From contig NC_089193.1 in NCBI RefSeq assembly GCF_947507565.1, positions 992,001 to 1,056,000 on the forward strand: a DNA stretch of 64,000 bases. Reading direction: 5' to 3'. A model generated the notes under the pieces. The model saw only the letters and a list, made by a program, of their open reading frames with translations, ran no database searches and was not told where the DNA came from. Positions 39,174 to 49,953 of the stretch are shown here, piece by piece; within the stretch, counting starts at the first letter, position 1, and each line of letters begins with the position of its first letter. Origin of the DNA: Oscarella lobularis. Taxonomy: Eukaryota; Porifera; Homoscleromorpha; Homosclerophorida; Oscarellidae. The position numbers and the translations under genes were made by a program.

Positions 39174-39709
39174 ATGCGGCATGCGGTCTTTGTTCTCTCA
39201 GCTCGTAGCAAAAACGAGACGCCAGAACGCCGCGAAGAAAGCGCAAGAAGCACAAAGTTGCACGAGAAGAACGCGCCGAGTCAGTCCAAGGTACGCAAAG
39301 AAAGCGAAATAGCGGAAAAACTCGCGCAACGCTCCGTGTCTCTCAGTCGCGGGCTCGCTGCGTCACTAAAGGTCATGTCCTTCTCTCTCGGACGCAACAG
39401 CGGCATCTTGGTAAGCTTATTCACGCGCTCAGTTCCTAACGCGATCGAGGGGGGCCCCCTCGTAAACCTCTTTATCGTACATGTATGCGAAACAGTCGTG
39501 TAAAACAGACGTGTAAATACGCGTTTTGGGAACTTTGCAAGAGGAAACGTTTGGTGACGATCGCGAAGGAGACCAGCTAGCTTCGTGCGTAGATCGCGCC
39601 GTTCGTGTCTAAGTTATCTCTCTCTCTCTAGACACTGCCTGCGCACGCCCGTCCTTCCAGGCCAACGCCTCCAATCGAACACCAGTGGGGCCCCACATTA
39701 TGTATGTAG
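39174..39709 (+). CDS. Small basic unknown protein, two exons
   Basis: Exon 1 is 39174-39410 (donor CTTG|GTAAGC, phase 0). Exon 2 is 39632-39709, after a 221-bp intron ending CTCTCTCTAG. The 104-residue product is rich in Ser, Arg and Lys (KLHEKNAPSQSKVRKESEIA) and ends GPTLCM. An AATAAA at 39795 supports a transcript end. No family is recognised. It starts 127 bp after the stop codon of the giant protein, so it might share regulation or be a short non-conserved gene. Confidence 0.45.
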
Positions 39710-39794
39710 TTTGCGCCAATGTCCCTTCGGTAAAAAGGCGTCTTTTGTTTTTAGCTTCTCACGGAGAAGATATCCATCCACTGCAGCTCATGAA

Positions 39795-39800
39795 AATAAA
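39795..39800 (+). terminator. AATAAA poly(A) signal
   Basis: This canonical signal lies 86 bp after the stop codon of the small plus-strand gene at 39174-39709. Confidence 0.55.
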
Positions 39801-39835
39801 GACTTGCATGTTGTAAAAGAAGTAGCTTTTTGCAT

Positions 39836-39907
39836 GTTGTACTGCATGACTGATGAATAGTTGCACTGCATGACTGATGAATAGTTGCACTGCATGACTG
39901 ATGAATA
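39836..39907. repeat. Three tandem copies of a 24-bp unit
   Basis: The unit GTTGCACTGCATGACTGATG plus AATA is repeated three times with one mismatch, followed by a partial fourth copy. Confidence 0.9.
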
Positions 39908-40018
39908 ATAGTTGCATGAGTAATTACTGCATGGGTTTTGCTCTTGATCTCTGGGATACGGAGACAAGAGCAGGTCTGTTTGGCTTAGAGACTCGCGCGC
40001 GCGCTCGTTGAGACCAAA

Positions 40019-40067
40019 GCACGCAACGTAGAAAATGACGTATACGGTGTCATTCTACGTTGCGTGC
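40019..40067. repeat. Inverted repeat with 15-bp perfect arms
   Basis: GCACGCAACGTAGAA at 40019-40033 is mirrored at 40053-40067, and further pairing continues inward around GTATAC. It may be a small palindromic element or the fused terminal repeats of a lost transposon. Confidence 0.75.
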
Positions 40068-40268
40068 CGCGTGCGCGATAAGACTCTATAGAACGTATGA
40101 CCAAATTTTTATTAATAATATCTCGAATGTACAAATAAAAAAATTAAAATGTCCCCTCTTCTCCTCCTCCTCCTCGTTTGGTTGTCCCTGCGCCGCCGCT
40201 CCTACGCTGCCGCTTGACCCCCCTAGGAGGCCAAGCGGTGAGACTGAGACTGCAGTCCCCACAGTGAA

Positions 40269-40437
40269 CTTTAACCCAAGTCCACAGGAGGAAGGCACAT
40301 TAACCTCCAGCCCCCAAGGAGGAAGACTTTAACCCAAGTCCCCAGGGGACAGCGGATTAACCTCCGGCCGCCAAGGAGGGAGGCGCATATTAACCTCCAG
40401 CCCACAAGGAGGGAGACTTTGACCCAAGTCCCCAGGG
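40269..40437. repeat. Tandem array, about 29-bp units
   Basis: Units of two alternating types, TTAACCCAAGTCCCCAGGGG-like and TTAACCTCCAGCCCCCAAGG-like, repeat about six times. Flanking GC-rich sequence from 40160 has no convincing coding frame. Confidence 0.8.
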
Positions 40438-40746
40438 TGATGGCTTCGTCTACGTCTTCTTCTTTCTGCATCTGTATCGTCGGATTGGTCGATGAGGAGA
40501 GAACTAAAAATTAATAATGCGTTAAAACAATCACGTGTACGGTCTCTTCTTTACCTTGAGTGGCTGAAGAAACACTGCGGAAGAGGAGGAGGGAATTGAT
40601 CTACGTGTTAATATTAACATCTACAAAAATGCCAATTACAGCCAAAATTTGAGGTGTGAGGTCAATTTGGTACCGCGTGGTCAATCAGGCAACCGAACCA
40701 CATTGTTTCATAAAGAAATATTCAAAATCGGAGAGGTAGCCGAAAT

Positions 40747-41135
40747 GACCAAAAACCGTGTGCTATAGTTCAGGGATGGCTAAAAAATCGACTTCGCGGA
40801 TTTGCAAATAAACGAGCTAGATGCATTGTACTTCTTTAGTTTAACCTTTCCGAATGATCAAACAGTTGATGCAGGTCAAATTTCAAAGAACATTTCCGCC
40901 ACGTGTTAATATTAGTCACGCCCCTCAAAAAAGCTAAAAATTGGCGTGATAGACAATTTAGAGACCGTGACGTGAACTAAAAACTAAAGCCCTATCGTTT
41001 GACGTAGAAAATACGGAGTTCTGAGAGATGAAGTTTTTGACCAAAAACCGTGTGCTATAGTTCAGGGATGCTAAAAACCTGACCTCGCCGATTCTTAAAT
41101 AAACGCGCTAGACCTACTGCGCTTCGTCAGTTTGA
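40747..41135. repeat. Direct repeat of about 97 bp in non-coding sequence
   Basis: Similar copies lie at 40747-40845 and 41039-41135, both starting GACCAAAAACCGTGTGCTAT and diverging by a few substitutions and small indels. The copies are 292 bp apart, suggesting part of a larger dispersed repeat. The rest of 40440-41500 holds nothing else I can support. Confidence 0.75.
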
Positions 41136-41510
41136 GAGTAGCGTAGGGTCGAACGTTCGGTGGAGGTCAAAATTTAGCTCAAAATTACCCACTTCCGTTA
41201 CACGTGACTAGGCACTATCTGACCCTTTCAAACAAACTAGATTTCATTATTCTAGACGTTCGACATCGGCAGGTCTGCCTAGCTAACAAATCTGACGCCA
41301 AAAAGCGATCGAAATTTGTGGGGCCTCAGCGAGGAGACGTTCGACTCTTTTTCGGCCAGAAAACCACTTATTGATACAACGAAGAATTGATTTGAACAGA
41401 AATGTCGCGCTTTCGAGCGTCTAATAATGTCGTCGCGAAGGATGCGTAGAAACTCCTCTTTATCGCGACTTTCCAAGGCCGGGAAAAATCGAGAACGTTA
41501 GCCGATGCGT

Positions 41511-42781
41511 TTAAAAGTTACACTGTCGTACCTGAGCTGCTTCGTTCGCTTTCAAGTCCTCTAGGGCCTCCGTCATTTCAACCTCGTGCACTTCTGGTGC
41601 ACTTCCATTGCCTTTCGATAGCACGCTAAGTGACGTCATCATCGTAAACGCAATTGCCTATAAAACATCTGGAGACTCAGTGATGCATCAAAAACAGGAA
41701 ATATACAGTGGAACATCTACTAGTGAACCAGTGTAGATGTCCCCTCAATAACTTTCAGTAGAGAACCTTTGTACAGTGAACACTCCAAGAGTGTCCACTA
41801 TTCAGATAGACAGTCAATGGCAGCGAATTTTTAGTCGCCTTTATCACTGAACTATATGCATAATAAGCAAAGCTAACCCAAATTTCTCGACGAGTTAAAC
41901 GTAAGTGTTTTTCGTTCAGCATCTTCTAGAAAAAGAGACAAGGATGCCCTTTGACGCGATCAAGTTTGCGTTTTTGACAATTTAGAGAAAGAATCTGAGG
42001 CTAAGAACGCATAAGCGTATTAGAACACACCCGAGTATTGAAATTAAAAAAGAAAAAACCTTCGAAGCTTTTTTGCCACTAAAAACGTCTTGGAACGAGC
42101 TGCCTTGGCTTCCTACGCTGATACCGCTTGAATAAGTATCGCAGGATCGAGTCTATAGAAGAAAAAAGTCAAGGACGTTTGTTTGTGTTGTCTGTCTAGA
42201 CGTGTCTACCTTTTTTAAACCAATTTGTCCATCGGAAAACGAGCGCTTAACGTTGCGACAATCATTCGCTGAAAAGGCTTGGAGAATGAGCGAGTCTTGC
42301 ATACCAACGCTCTTGAGTCTCGTCAGCTGATCAAGCGATATCGGCCGACCCTGACCAGGAACGAGTCGAACAATTGCGCTTTGGCTGCACAAAAAAATTA
42401 GGCTCAGCCTATTTCGTGAGCGTATAGACTACTGTACCTTTGCCAAGAATCCAATGCCTTCAACTGTCGACGCCTTGCTTTCATACTACGGGTAACGGCT
42501 TCCGTGTTTCCAGGATTCCCCTTCAACAAATTAATAAATAAATAAACGCATCATACGTAGGGCGACGGCTTGTTCTTCTACCGCCTCTGAGTCATCCGAA
42601 TCGTACTCAAACACCTGCTTTGGATCGCCATAGAAAATCTTTCGAGAGACAGTTGCGATGGGTGCTTTCGTAAAAACTCAATTCATACCTCGATCGCGGA
42701 TTCGTTTTCCGTTACTTTGACGTAGCCGTTGGCTTTCGAAGGCGCTTGGGTAACGATCGACTGAGCCTTCCTAACCGACAT
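41511..42781 (-). CDS. Unknown multi-exon protein
   Basis: Well-supported exons with consistent phases: 42781-42689, 42638-42582, 42520-42438, 42384-42210, 42152-42060. They encode MSVRKAQSIVTQAPSKANGY, then IFYGDPKQVFEYDSDDSEA, a basic helix (RSMKARRRQLKALDSW) and QSAIVRLVPGQGRPISLDQL. A further exon ends near 41532 or at a stop at 41511 (residues EMTEALEDLKANEAAQ). Whether an exon at about 41937 is used is unclear. An upstream ATG at 42979 would add a CAGG-repeat-rich leader and was not chosen. The product is probably cytoplasmic, with no signal peptide. I do not recognise the family. Confidence 0.5.
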
Positions 42782-42811
42782 TGGGATCTTGGGATCAAAA
42801 TTCGCCTGCCT

Positions 42812-42848
42812 GCCTGTCTGCCTGTTTTCTGCCTGTCTGCGTCTCTGA
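42812..42848. repeat. CCTG/TCTG simple repeat
   Basis: Imperfect CCTG and TCTG units lie upstream of the unknown minus-strand gene. Its translation (Gln/Arg/Gly rich) is probably not coding. Confidence 0.6.
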
Positions 42849-43093
42849 TTGTTTCCCTGTGACGGTGACAAAGGCTCGCCGACCAACCAGTGAGCTTGCA
42901 ATATACGTAAAGGGAATTCTGTCAATTTTGTCTTCGTTGAATGAATAAGGGAAAAGGGGAAAATTGCTGGTGCTGTCATCGCCGACTCGCCACCTCTACA
43001 GGTACTTTTGACGTGCTTATGACGTCGGGAACGATTCTGCAGGTGAGTGGCTCTGTTGTTGGCGCTAATGCGAGACAGTGAGACTTCCGAGCA

Positions 43094-43099
43094 TTTATT
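43094..43099 (-). terminator. AATAAA poly(A) signal of the proteasome beta1 gene
   Basis: TTTATT on the plus strand reads AATAAA on the minus strand, 27 nt after the beta1 stop codon. Confidence 0.65.
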
Positions 43100-43125
43100 T
43101 CTTTCGTTCTCCCATGCGTCTCTCG

Positions 43126-44057
43126 CTAGCCCTCATAAAATCTAGGTATCTCGTCTCCCGATATAACAAACCTTTCCACACCCTGCTCTTCGATCGCTGC
43201 TAATCGAATCAGACCGCCGGACGAGCCGTCGCGGGCCATCGCCAGAGCTAGGCCTAAGGAAGTTCACAAAGATAAGAACGAATCCGAAATTCAATCGTTC
43301 TCGTAGGTTACAGTTCTTGGCGAAGCCCAAGCACTCGTCTCTCGTCATTCTCGGCTTGAAGTTGGCATCGCAGTAACCATAGAGATAGGTGCTGCCCGAG
43401 CCTCCGATGGCAAACGGTTGACGAATGCACATTCCGCTGATGGGAACAGAGAAAACCTAAACAAAAGTAATAATTACATAAATAAATCAATAGTATTTTT
43501 ACCTGTCCCCCTTCTTGCTTGTCCCATCCGGCAACGATGATTCCAGCCACGAGGGAGTCCCTGTGCGCGTAGCAGAATTTGCGAAATACGCTCGCTGCCG
43601 TTTTCACCAAAGGCCTTTCGCCCAATTGCAATCTACGCGCGCACCAAAGAATCAAACGATTCCCCAAAAGGGGCCCCGGTTCGTAAAACGCCGCTCTTAC
43701 CCGTTAAGGTTCAGATGAAACTTGACTATATCGGCAACGGCTTGCGTGTGGGCCGCCGATCCCGAACGACAGCAGAATATTCGATCGGTTATCGACGTGA
43801 GTTTGTCGGTGACCCGATTGGCGATGTAAGCCCTGTACGTCGATATTTCAGGTCTCGCTCGCGGCGTGGGGCGCGTGGGAACGTTTTTACCCGGTCGTCG
43901 TTCGAGAATCGGCTCCGATGACGACTCCGCCGTCGAATTCTACGGCCATTATAGATGTCTGAGCGAAAACAGGTCAATAGGAGAACGAGAGTGAGTCTTG
44001 TGGCGGCATTACTCCCGTGGAATGAGGCGAAGTGAGCCAATCCGGCAAAGGCTCCAT
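43126..44057 (-). CDS. PSMB6: 20S proteasome subunit beta1 (beta type-6)
   Basis: Exons: 44057-44013, 43958-43891, 43832-43701, 43632-43503, 43456-43312, 43253-43126; 215 residues. The 15-residue propeptide [15 protein letters not shown] ends before the catalytic Thr of [11 protein letters not shown]. Counting from that Thr, Asp17 (GAD) and Lys33 (TDK) are in place. [18 protein letters not shown] and FAIGGSGS are family signatures. It is the caspase-like protease subunit of the 20S core; the propeptide is removed during assembly. The first intron lies exactly at the propeptide/mature junction. Human PSMB6 has a longer propeptide (about 34 residues). Identity is secure. Confidence 0.96.
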
Positions 44058-44093
44058 CTTGGTTTGCGTCAGGTAACTCCCGGATGTATTTTG
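44058..44093. promoter_or_regulatory. 36-bp head-to-head promoter space between PSMB6 and SHPK
   Basis: Only 36 bp separate the two start codons, which point away from each other. Core promoter elements or transcription starts must therefore overlap the 5' ends of the genes. Confidence 0.7.
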
Positions 44094-45505
44094 ATGAACT
44101 TCTCTCTTGGAATCGATTTGGGCACGACTTCGGTCAAAGCGGCGCTCGTCGACCTCGCGAGAGGAACCGTCGTTGAATCGCAAAGCGTGGAAACGCGTGC
44201 ATATCGATCTTACACGTCATCCGTCGCCGAACAGGACGTCGCGACGATTTTCGCCGCCGTAGAGCAAGCGGTGACGGCTTTACCGCTAGAAAATCGACGT
44301 AGGATTCAATCGATTGGCGTGTGCGGCCAAATGCACGGCTGCGTACTGTGGAATCGCGCCGCAATCCGAATCGATAGTAAATTCAAGAGTGACGTCACGA
44401 ATTTAATCACGTGGGAAGACGGCCGATGCGATCGCACTTTTCTCGACTCTCTACCGTCTCAGTCGAGCGGCCGCCAAGTCAGCTCGGGCTACGGTTGCGC
44501 CACACTATTTTGGCTAAAACGACGTCAATCCGATTGGCTGGAGTCGTACGAACGATCCGGTACTGTCCAGGATTTATTTGTAGCCTGGCTGTGTCAAATC
44601 GACGTTCCGGTCATGTCATATCAAAATGCAACGAGTTGGGGATATTTTGACGAGAATCAATGGGAGGTGGACAGGTAAGAGAATACCAATCCCTTTGGTA
44701 GGGTATATACTTCAAAAGCAGCATCACTGTTCCTAGATTAAAGGAAGCTGGTTTTCCTGTTCACCTGCTTCCAAGTCTCGCAGAACCAGGCACCTTTGCA
44801 GGACGAACTGCAGAGCAGTGGTGTGGCATTCGAGCTGGACTTCCCGTGACCGCAGCCCTGGGCGATCTTCAGTGCCACGTTTACAGTGCTATTCAAATGG
44901 ATAGCGAAGCTGCTGCTATAAGTATTGGCACGTCAGCTCAGTTGTCGTATATTGACGTTGAGTGTGGGCGCTTGCCTTTGTCGTCTCCCGTCGAGTCGTG
45001 GCCTTATTTCAATAGGCGACACGTCATCGTTGCCGCCTCTTTAAACGGTGGGAACGTGTTGGCGAAATTCGTAGACATGCTTCGCGATTGGGTTTCGTCT
45101 ATGGGTTTGACTGCGCCAACGAGAGACTCGATCTTTGAATCGTTTCGACGGGAAGGACGTGAGGCGGCGAGGGCCGGATCTATGAAGGTTAATCCGAGGC
45201 TGTTCGGTGAGCGGCACTGTCCAAGGGAATTGGCATCTATTACGAATGTTGGTCCTGATGATCTTTCGATATCGTCGGTGTTCGAGGCGATCTGCAGCGG
45301 CTTGATAGGGAATCTGGAGTCGATGGTGTCTCGCCGGCAATTGACGTCCGCTGGAATTCGACGAATAGTTGGATGTGGAAAGGCATTGCGTGAGAACGCG
45401 GTGCTTCAACGGGCTGTCGAAGACTGCTTCGGTTTGCCTTTCGTATTGCGTGCGGAGAGCGATGCAGCTCACGGCGCAGCGTTGATTAGCGCAAACAGTC
45501 AATAG
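44094..45505 (+). CDS. SHPK: Sedoheptulokinase (FGGY carbohydrate kinase family)
   Basis: Exons 44094-44674 and 44737-45505 (62-bp phase-2 intron); 449 residues against about 478 in human. The N-terminus FSLGIDLGTTSVKAALVDL is the phosphate-binding loop of FGGY kinases. GQMHGCVLWN, NLITWEDGRCD and SGYGCATLFWL match sedoheptulokinase (CARKL) rather than xylulokinase. ALGDLQCHVYSA, SIGTSAQLSY and the C-terminal VGCGKALREN build the second ATPase lobe. The enzyme phosphorylates sedoheptulose to sedoheptulose 7-phosphate, feeding the pentose phosphate pathway in the cytosol. The ATG at 44094 was chosen because the family's conserved N-terminus starts there, although the frame is open further upstream. 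Confidence 0.93.
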
Positions 45506-45730
45506 AACAATATTTAGAATTTGTAAAATGGTACTGATTGACGTACGGCTTTCGCGGTGTTTTTACGCCCCAGTGAGATGAGATTAAGCAGACCATTCCT
45601 ATGCAAGGGAACGAACTATCAAACCTCCACTACACAGTGGTACTACCTGCCCAGTGCACTGGCGTTTTCCCAACTGACAATCAAAACGACGATACAGATC
45701 ATGCAGTGAGCAGGTAACCGTACTCGACGG

Positions 45731-48700
45731 TCAGAATGGCCGAAGCAGTGCCTGCCACGGTTCGTCCACCAAACGCACTTCGCCTTCCCCGTGCAGCTTT
45801 CCTTTCACTAGCCTCTTTGGAGGACATGCGTTGTAGTCAGCGGATTCTCCTACAGTTTCCAACGCGCTCAAACAATCCTGAGCCGATGGTCTTTGAGACG
45901 GTGCGATGTTAATCATTCGACGGCCAAGTTGTTTGATTGCCGTATGTTCAACGCTCGTCAAATGCGTTTGTCTGCTTTCTTTAGCCGCCTGCTGCCCGGT
46001 CATCAGTTCGATAAGAGTCACTCCTAAACTGTAAATGTCGGCCATTTTTGTATTACGATGCGCTGCTTCTGGTGTCCTTTCCGGAGCTAGATATTGGGGG
46101 CTCATCGGGCCAGCGGAGCGCCGGGACGCTTCGGCAAATCGGGACGCTCCGAGATCGCATATCTTGGCTTCCATTAGAGAAGTGACTACGATGTTCGAAG
46201 GACGAATATCTCCGTGTAAAATACCGCTAGGACCGAGTTGATGAAGATACGTTATTCCAGCCGTAAAGCCGGTCGCCATGTCAACCTGTTCTCTCAACGA
46301 GAGGCGGTTTGGTGACCGAAGTGACGCCTTGATGACGTCAGATACTGAACCCTCTAGAAGTTCGGTGATAATTCGAACGGGAACGTCGTCTTCCGTGGTC
46401 ACGCCGCACAAGGACACTACGTTTGGATGATGAACGTGGCTACACATACCGACCTCTTGCTGAAACAGGTCAAGGTAATGATCGCGGTGGAGCAATTCGT
46501 GCATAATCTTCACCGCAACGTAGCAGCCACGCCAATAGCCCATCTTCACTTCTGTGGAAAGAGGCACGAACGTAAGGGTCAATAGGACCCTTCCCTAAAG
46601 CTTTACCTCCATATGCACCGCCTCCTAGTTTGATGCCAGTCATTCGAACGTCTTCAAGGGGAATCTGCAAGAGTTCTCGACTTCTTCGAAGACTTTCGCC
46701 TCTTTCGTCGGCAACGCCTTGAATTTCAGCTTTTTCTTCTCTCAGTTGATTGCACTGCACGCGGCTTTCATCTAGTTGCCCTCTTGCTTCTCGTTTCTCT
46801 TCAACTTCCCTTTCTACAGAAATTAGTGTTCATATTCCATCTGTCTCCAAAATACCGTAGAAAAATCTCACCCAAACTAATTTGAGCCTGCTCTTTTTCA
46901 CGGCGAAGGGCTCGTATCTCCTCACGCAACGCCTCTATTTCGTCGTCCTTTGCCCTGTTCATTTCATGAGCGCGATTTCGTTCTTCTTCAGCCTGAAGAC
47001 GTAGGTTTTCTTCCCTTTCCTACAAAGAAGACTGAGTGAACAGCAAGCGTTTTTATATAGTGTACCAAAATTCGAGTCTTTTCGCCGTCTGCCGCCTTTG
47101 TTACTTCAGCAAGCTCAAGTTCCGAATTGTTTCTAACAGCGTCCAATTGTGACTGCAAAACGAAAATAACGGCGCTCAAAGTAACGGCCACTAATCGGCC
47201 ACCTGCATTTCCAAAATTTGACTCTTTGATGTTTGAACAAGCAGTTCGTTTTCTCGCACAGATTCTTCCATGCGGTTACGAAGTGTTTCAAGCTCATGGT
47301 TTAGGTCATCTACGCGGGATTGGAGCTCCTCGATGCGCTCTTCGGCCACAGCAACATCGCCGTTTTCCAGAAGACGAATCTGCTCCAAAACTTCAAGAGC
47401 CGCTTCGCTTTTAAACCCGTATTTCTACCGAGACAGAGAACATTGCACTTTGTTCAATTATAAGTCGCCCTAACAGAATTAACCTCTATAGGTGCACTTG
47501 GCAGAGACAGAATCATAATTTGATCAAGATTTCTTCGCAACGCATTTGCCTGCAATATAGAAAATCCCTACAGCGTAGAACACAAGTTTACTAGTCAGAC
47601 AATACCTCTTCAAAGCTTTTCTCTATTCCTCTGTTGTGTTCCTCTGCCATTCCGTTAACGTGCCCCCTCGTTTCCTAAAAGTAATCGTGCAAAGCTCCCA
47701 TTCAAAAGAGGAGGCCAAGATCGGACTTCTCCTAGTTCTCCAGCAGTAAGCCCACAATGCACGAGACGCTCAAGCAGTTCTAATTTATCATTTTGAACAG
47801 CTATATCTAGTGCTCCGTCGCCCCGTTTTGTTTTAGCGTGCACATTGCAGCCTTTTCTTGCCAATAAATCGACGACGCTGCCATTTCCAGACTCAACGGC
47901 CACAAGAAATGGAGTGAACCCTCTCTGCAGAAAGTAATAGACAGCTGACCAGAAATCCCTGTGACACGTAACAGACAGACCTTGTCTTGAGCTTCTATAT
48001 TAGCCTGGAACGACAACAGATACTCAATCACAGAGACGTGGTCTGCTTGAGCGGCCAAGTGTAAAGCAGTAAAGCCTTCCTGCACAAACACTGAATTGCA
48101 CCCTTGGTGATCTGAAATCAGAAGAATCTTACGTAGTCAAGTTCCTCTACACTGAATTCTTCTTCTGACACGAGCCACGTTGCCACGCCGACGTGGCCGC
48201 TCTGGCAAGCTAAAGACAGACCACTTCTGCCTTTCTAAAAGTTTCTTTGTTCAGAAAAGCATTGATGTGATATGAAGTACTTACGTTATCGTTGGCGTGG
48301 ATATCGCTTCTAGAGCCTAGGTATTTAGCAACGCCAATGTGGCCAGATAGAACTGAAACCATGAAAGGCGTTCTGTCGAACTACCATCACAATATTTAGC
48401 TGCCATAAATAGATGAATAACCGATGCACACCTTATCTGAAGCGTAAGGGTTTGCACCGTTATTGCAGAGAAGTGAAACGGCGTCTAGAGACCCGCTCTC
48501 AGCTGCCCAATGAAGAGAAGTGTAGCCATTCTACAAAATAAAATATCTCTAGTGATTGTGATAAGTCAAAGCACTGCAAATACTCTATTGGCACTATCGA
48601 TATTTTGTTGCACCAGAATTCCTTTGCTCTTGAGGCATTCCAGCATCTCAGAATGACCCCTTTGGCTCGCCAGAGCGACGGCACCGTCACCGAACTAGGA

Positions 48701-49564
48701 TTTGAAATGAATAAATTACAAAGTAGCTTCCCCGCTACGTTTACTCTATCTTTGGCTGAAGCGTTGCATTTTTTTCTTAAAAGAAACCGCACCATTTCGC
48801 ACTGATTGTGATAGATGGCATCAAGAAACGGAGTTCGGCCCTATTACATACTGTATAAGCAAACGTCTGATGTAAATCAACTCAAAAGTCTGACGTTTAT
48901 CAAGTTACGAGCTTCTATATTGGCATCTCTTGAGATAAGATACTTAGAGATACTAATGCAGCCTTTTGCTGAAGCCAAGTGAAGAGGCGTGGCGCCATTC
49001 TCCTAAAGAAGCAAATTGCTATTACTACAGATACTCAAAGTACGACAAAAGAGCTTACGTAAGTCTCATTAACTAACACTCCCTCTACAATCAGATTTCG
49101 CACAATTTTGAGGTGATCGTTTAGGATAGCAAGAGCCAAGGCGTTATTGCCTTCCTGTAGAAAATAAAAAATTCAAAATTCAGTGGTATACAGACAAAAA
49201 CGAGGCGCTTGCTTGATCTTTTGCACGAAAATTGCATTTTTCCTTTATTAGAACGTCAACCATTTCCTCCTGCCCCGAAACGACGGCGATGTGAAATGAA
49301 GTTCGGCCAAGTTTCTAAAGATCGGAGGATCGAAGGTCTTTTTTTCCACGTGACCCCCGTTTCTCAGGAAATTTACGCTCGTTCTTGCTTCCTTTTCAGC
49401 GCCACTTGCTAAAAGTTTCCTTGCCTGACGAATGTTACCGTCTCTGGCGGCCCAATGAAGAGAAGTGTAGCTTCTCTGCTCGACATAGACAGAAATAGCC
49501 CTACGCGAATCTTCTCGAGTTCTATGTCCCAACTCACAGTCTCTCTTTCATCGTCGTCGTCCAT
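45731..49564 (-). CDS. Ankyrin-repeat/coiled-coil protein kinase (TKL-like)
   Basis: Nineteen exons: 49564-49538, 49475-49377, 49314-49192, 49154-49059, 49002-48895, 48840-48745, 48694-48584, 48530-48432, 48380-48285, 48234-48133, 48079-47981, 47924-47727, 47674-47606, 47549-47484, 47424-47203, 47152-47066, 47019-46872, 46813-46607, 46551-45731; 957 residues. About twelve ankyrin repeats (10-418; NGYTSLHWAAESG, EGFTALHLAAQAD), mostly one per exon and all phase 0. A coiled coil follows (about 430-660; RIEELQSRVDDLNHELETLR). The C-terminal kinase has LGGGAYG, VAVK, HGDIRPSN (usual HRDxKxxN), CDLGAS (usual DFG) and APE. The Lys, Glu, both Asp and the Asn needed for catalysis are present, but the loop Lys is Arg. 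Kinase and coil closely match the gene at 59885-64000. A signalling receptor with an ankyrin sensor is inferred. Confidence 0.9.
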
Positions 49565-49953
49565 GAAGCGTGCTGCTTTGTTTCTAAGACTCAGAAAAGG
49601 TTCGTGGGCGGTTCGATTGACTCTCCCGGATAAACAACAAATTAAATAAATTTATTGCCTTTGCACTATAAGGAAAGTACAAACTAGTAAAGCTAAATTT
49701 GTAGTTGCGGTGAGCAAGTGTGTAGCACTTCCTCCTGCTGAATGATGGTCTCTATACTTATCTGCTGCCCCAAATTCAGAAACATGCGCAGCATGTACGA
49801 TAGGTTTTGACGTAAGCGTTGCAAAAATGCAAGAACTGTAATCCGTTTGTAGTTTCGAAAAGCTATACCTAGTCTGAAAATAGTCCCGAACCAAACAACT
49901 TCATATCAACTGAAGTCTCGTGAGTCACTCCCAAGATCTCTACGTCCGCTGCA
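49565..49953. promoter_or_regulatory. Divergent intergenic region between the ankyrin kinase and the glutamate receptor
   Basis: There are 389 bp between two start codons that face away from each other. No clear TATA element was seen, and short frames here do not look coding. Confidence 0.4.

Noticed and set aside
41279-41476. Possible further exon (SRDKEEFLRILRDDIIRRSK)
   Set aside because: The sequence looks protein-like, but no acceptor joins it in frame to the preceding exon.
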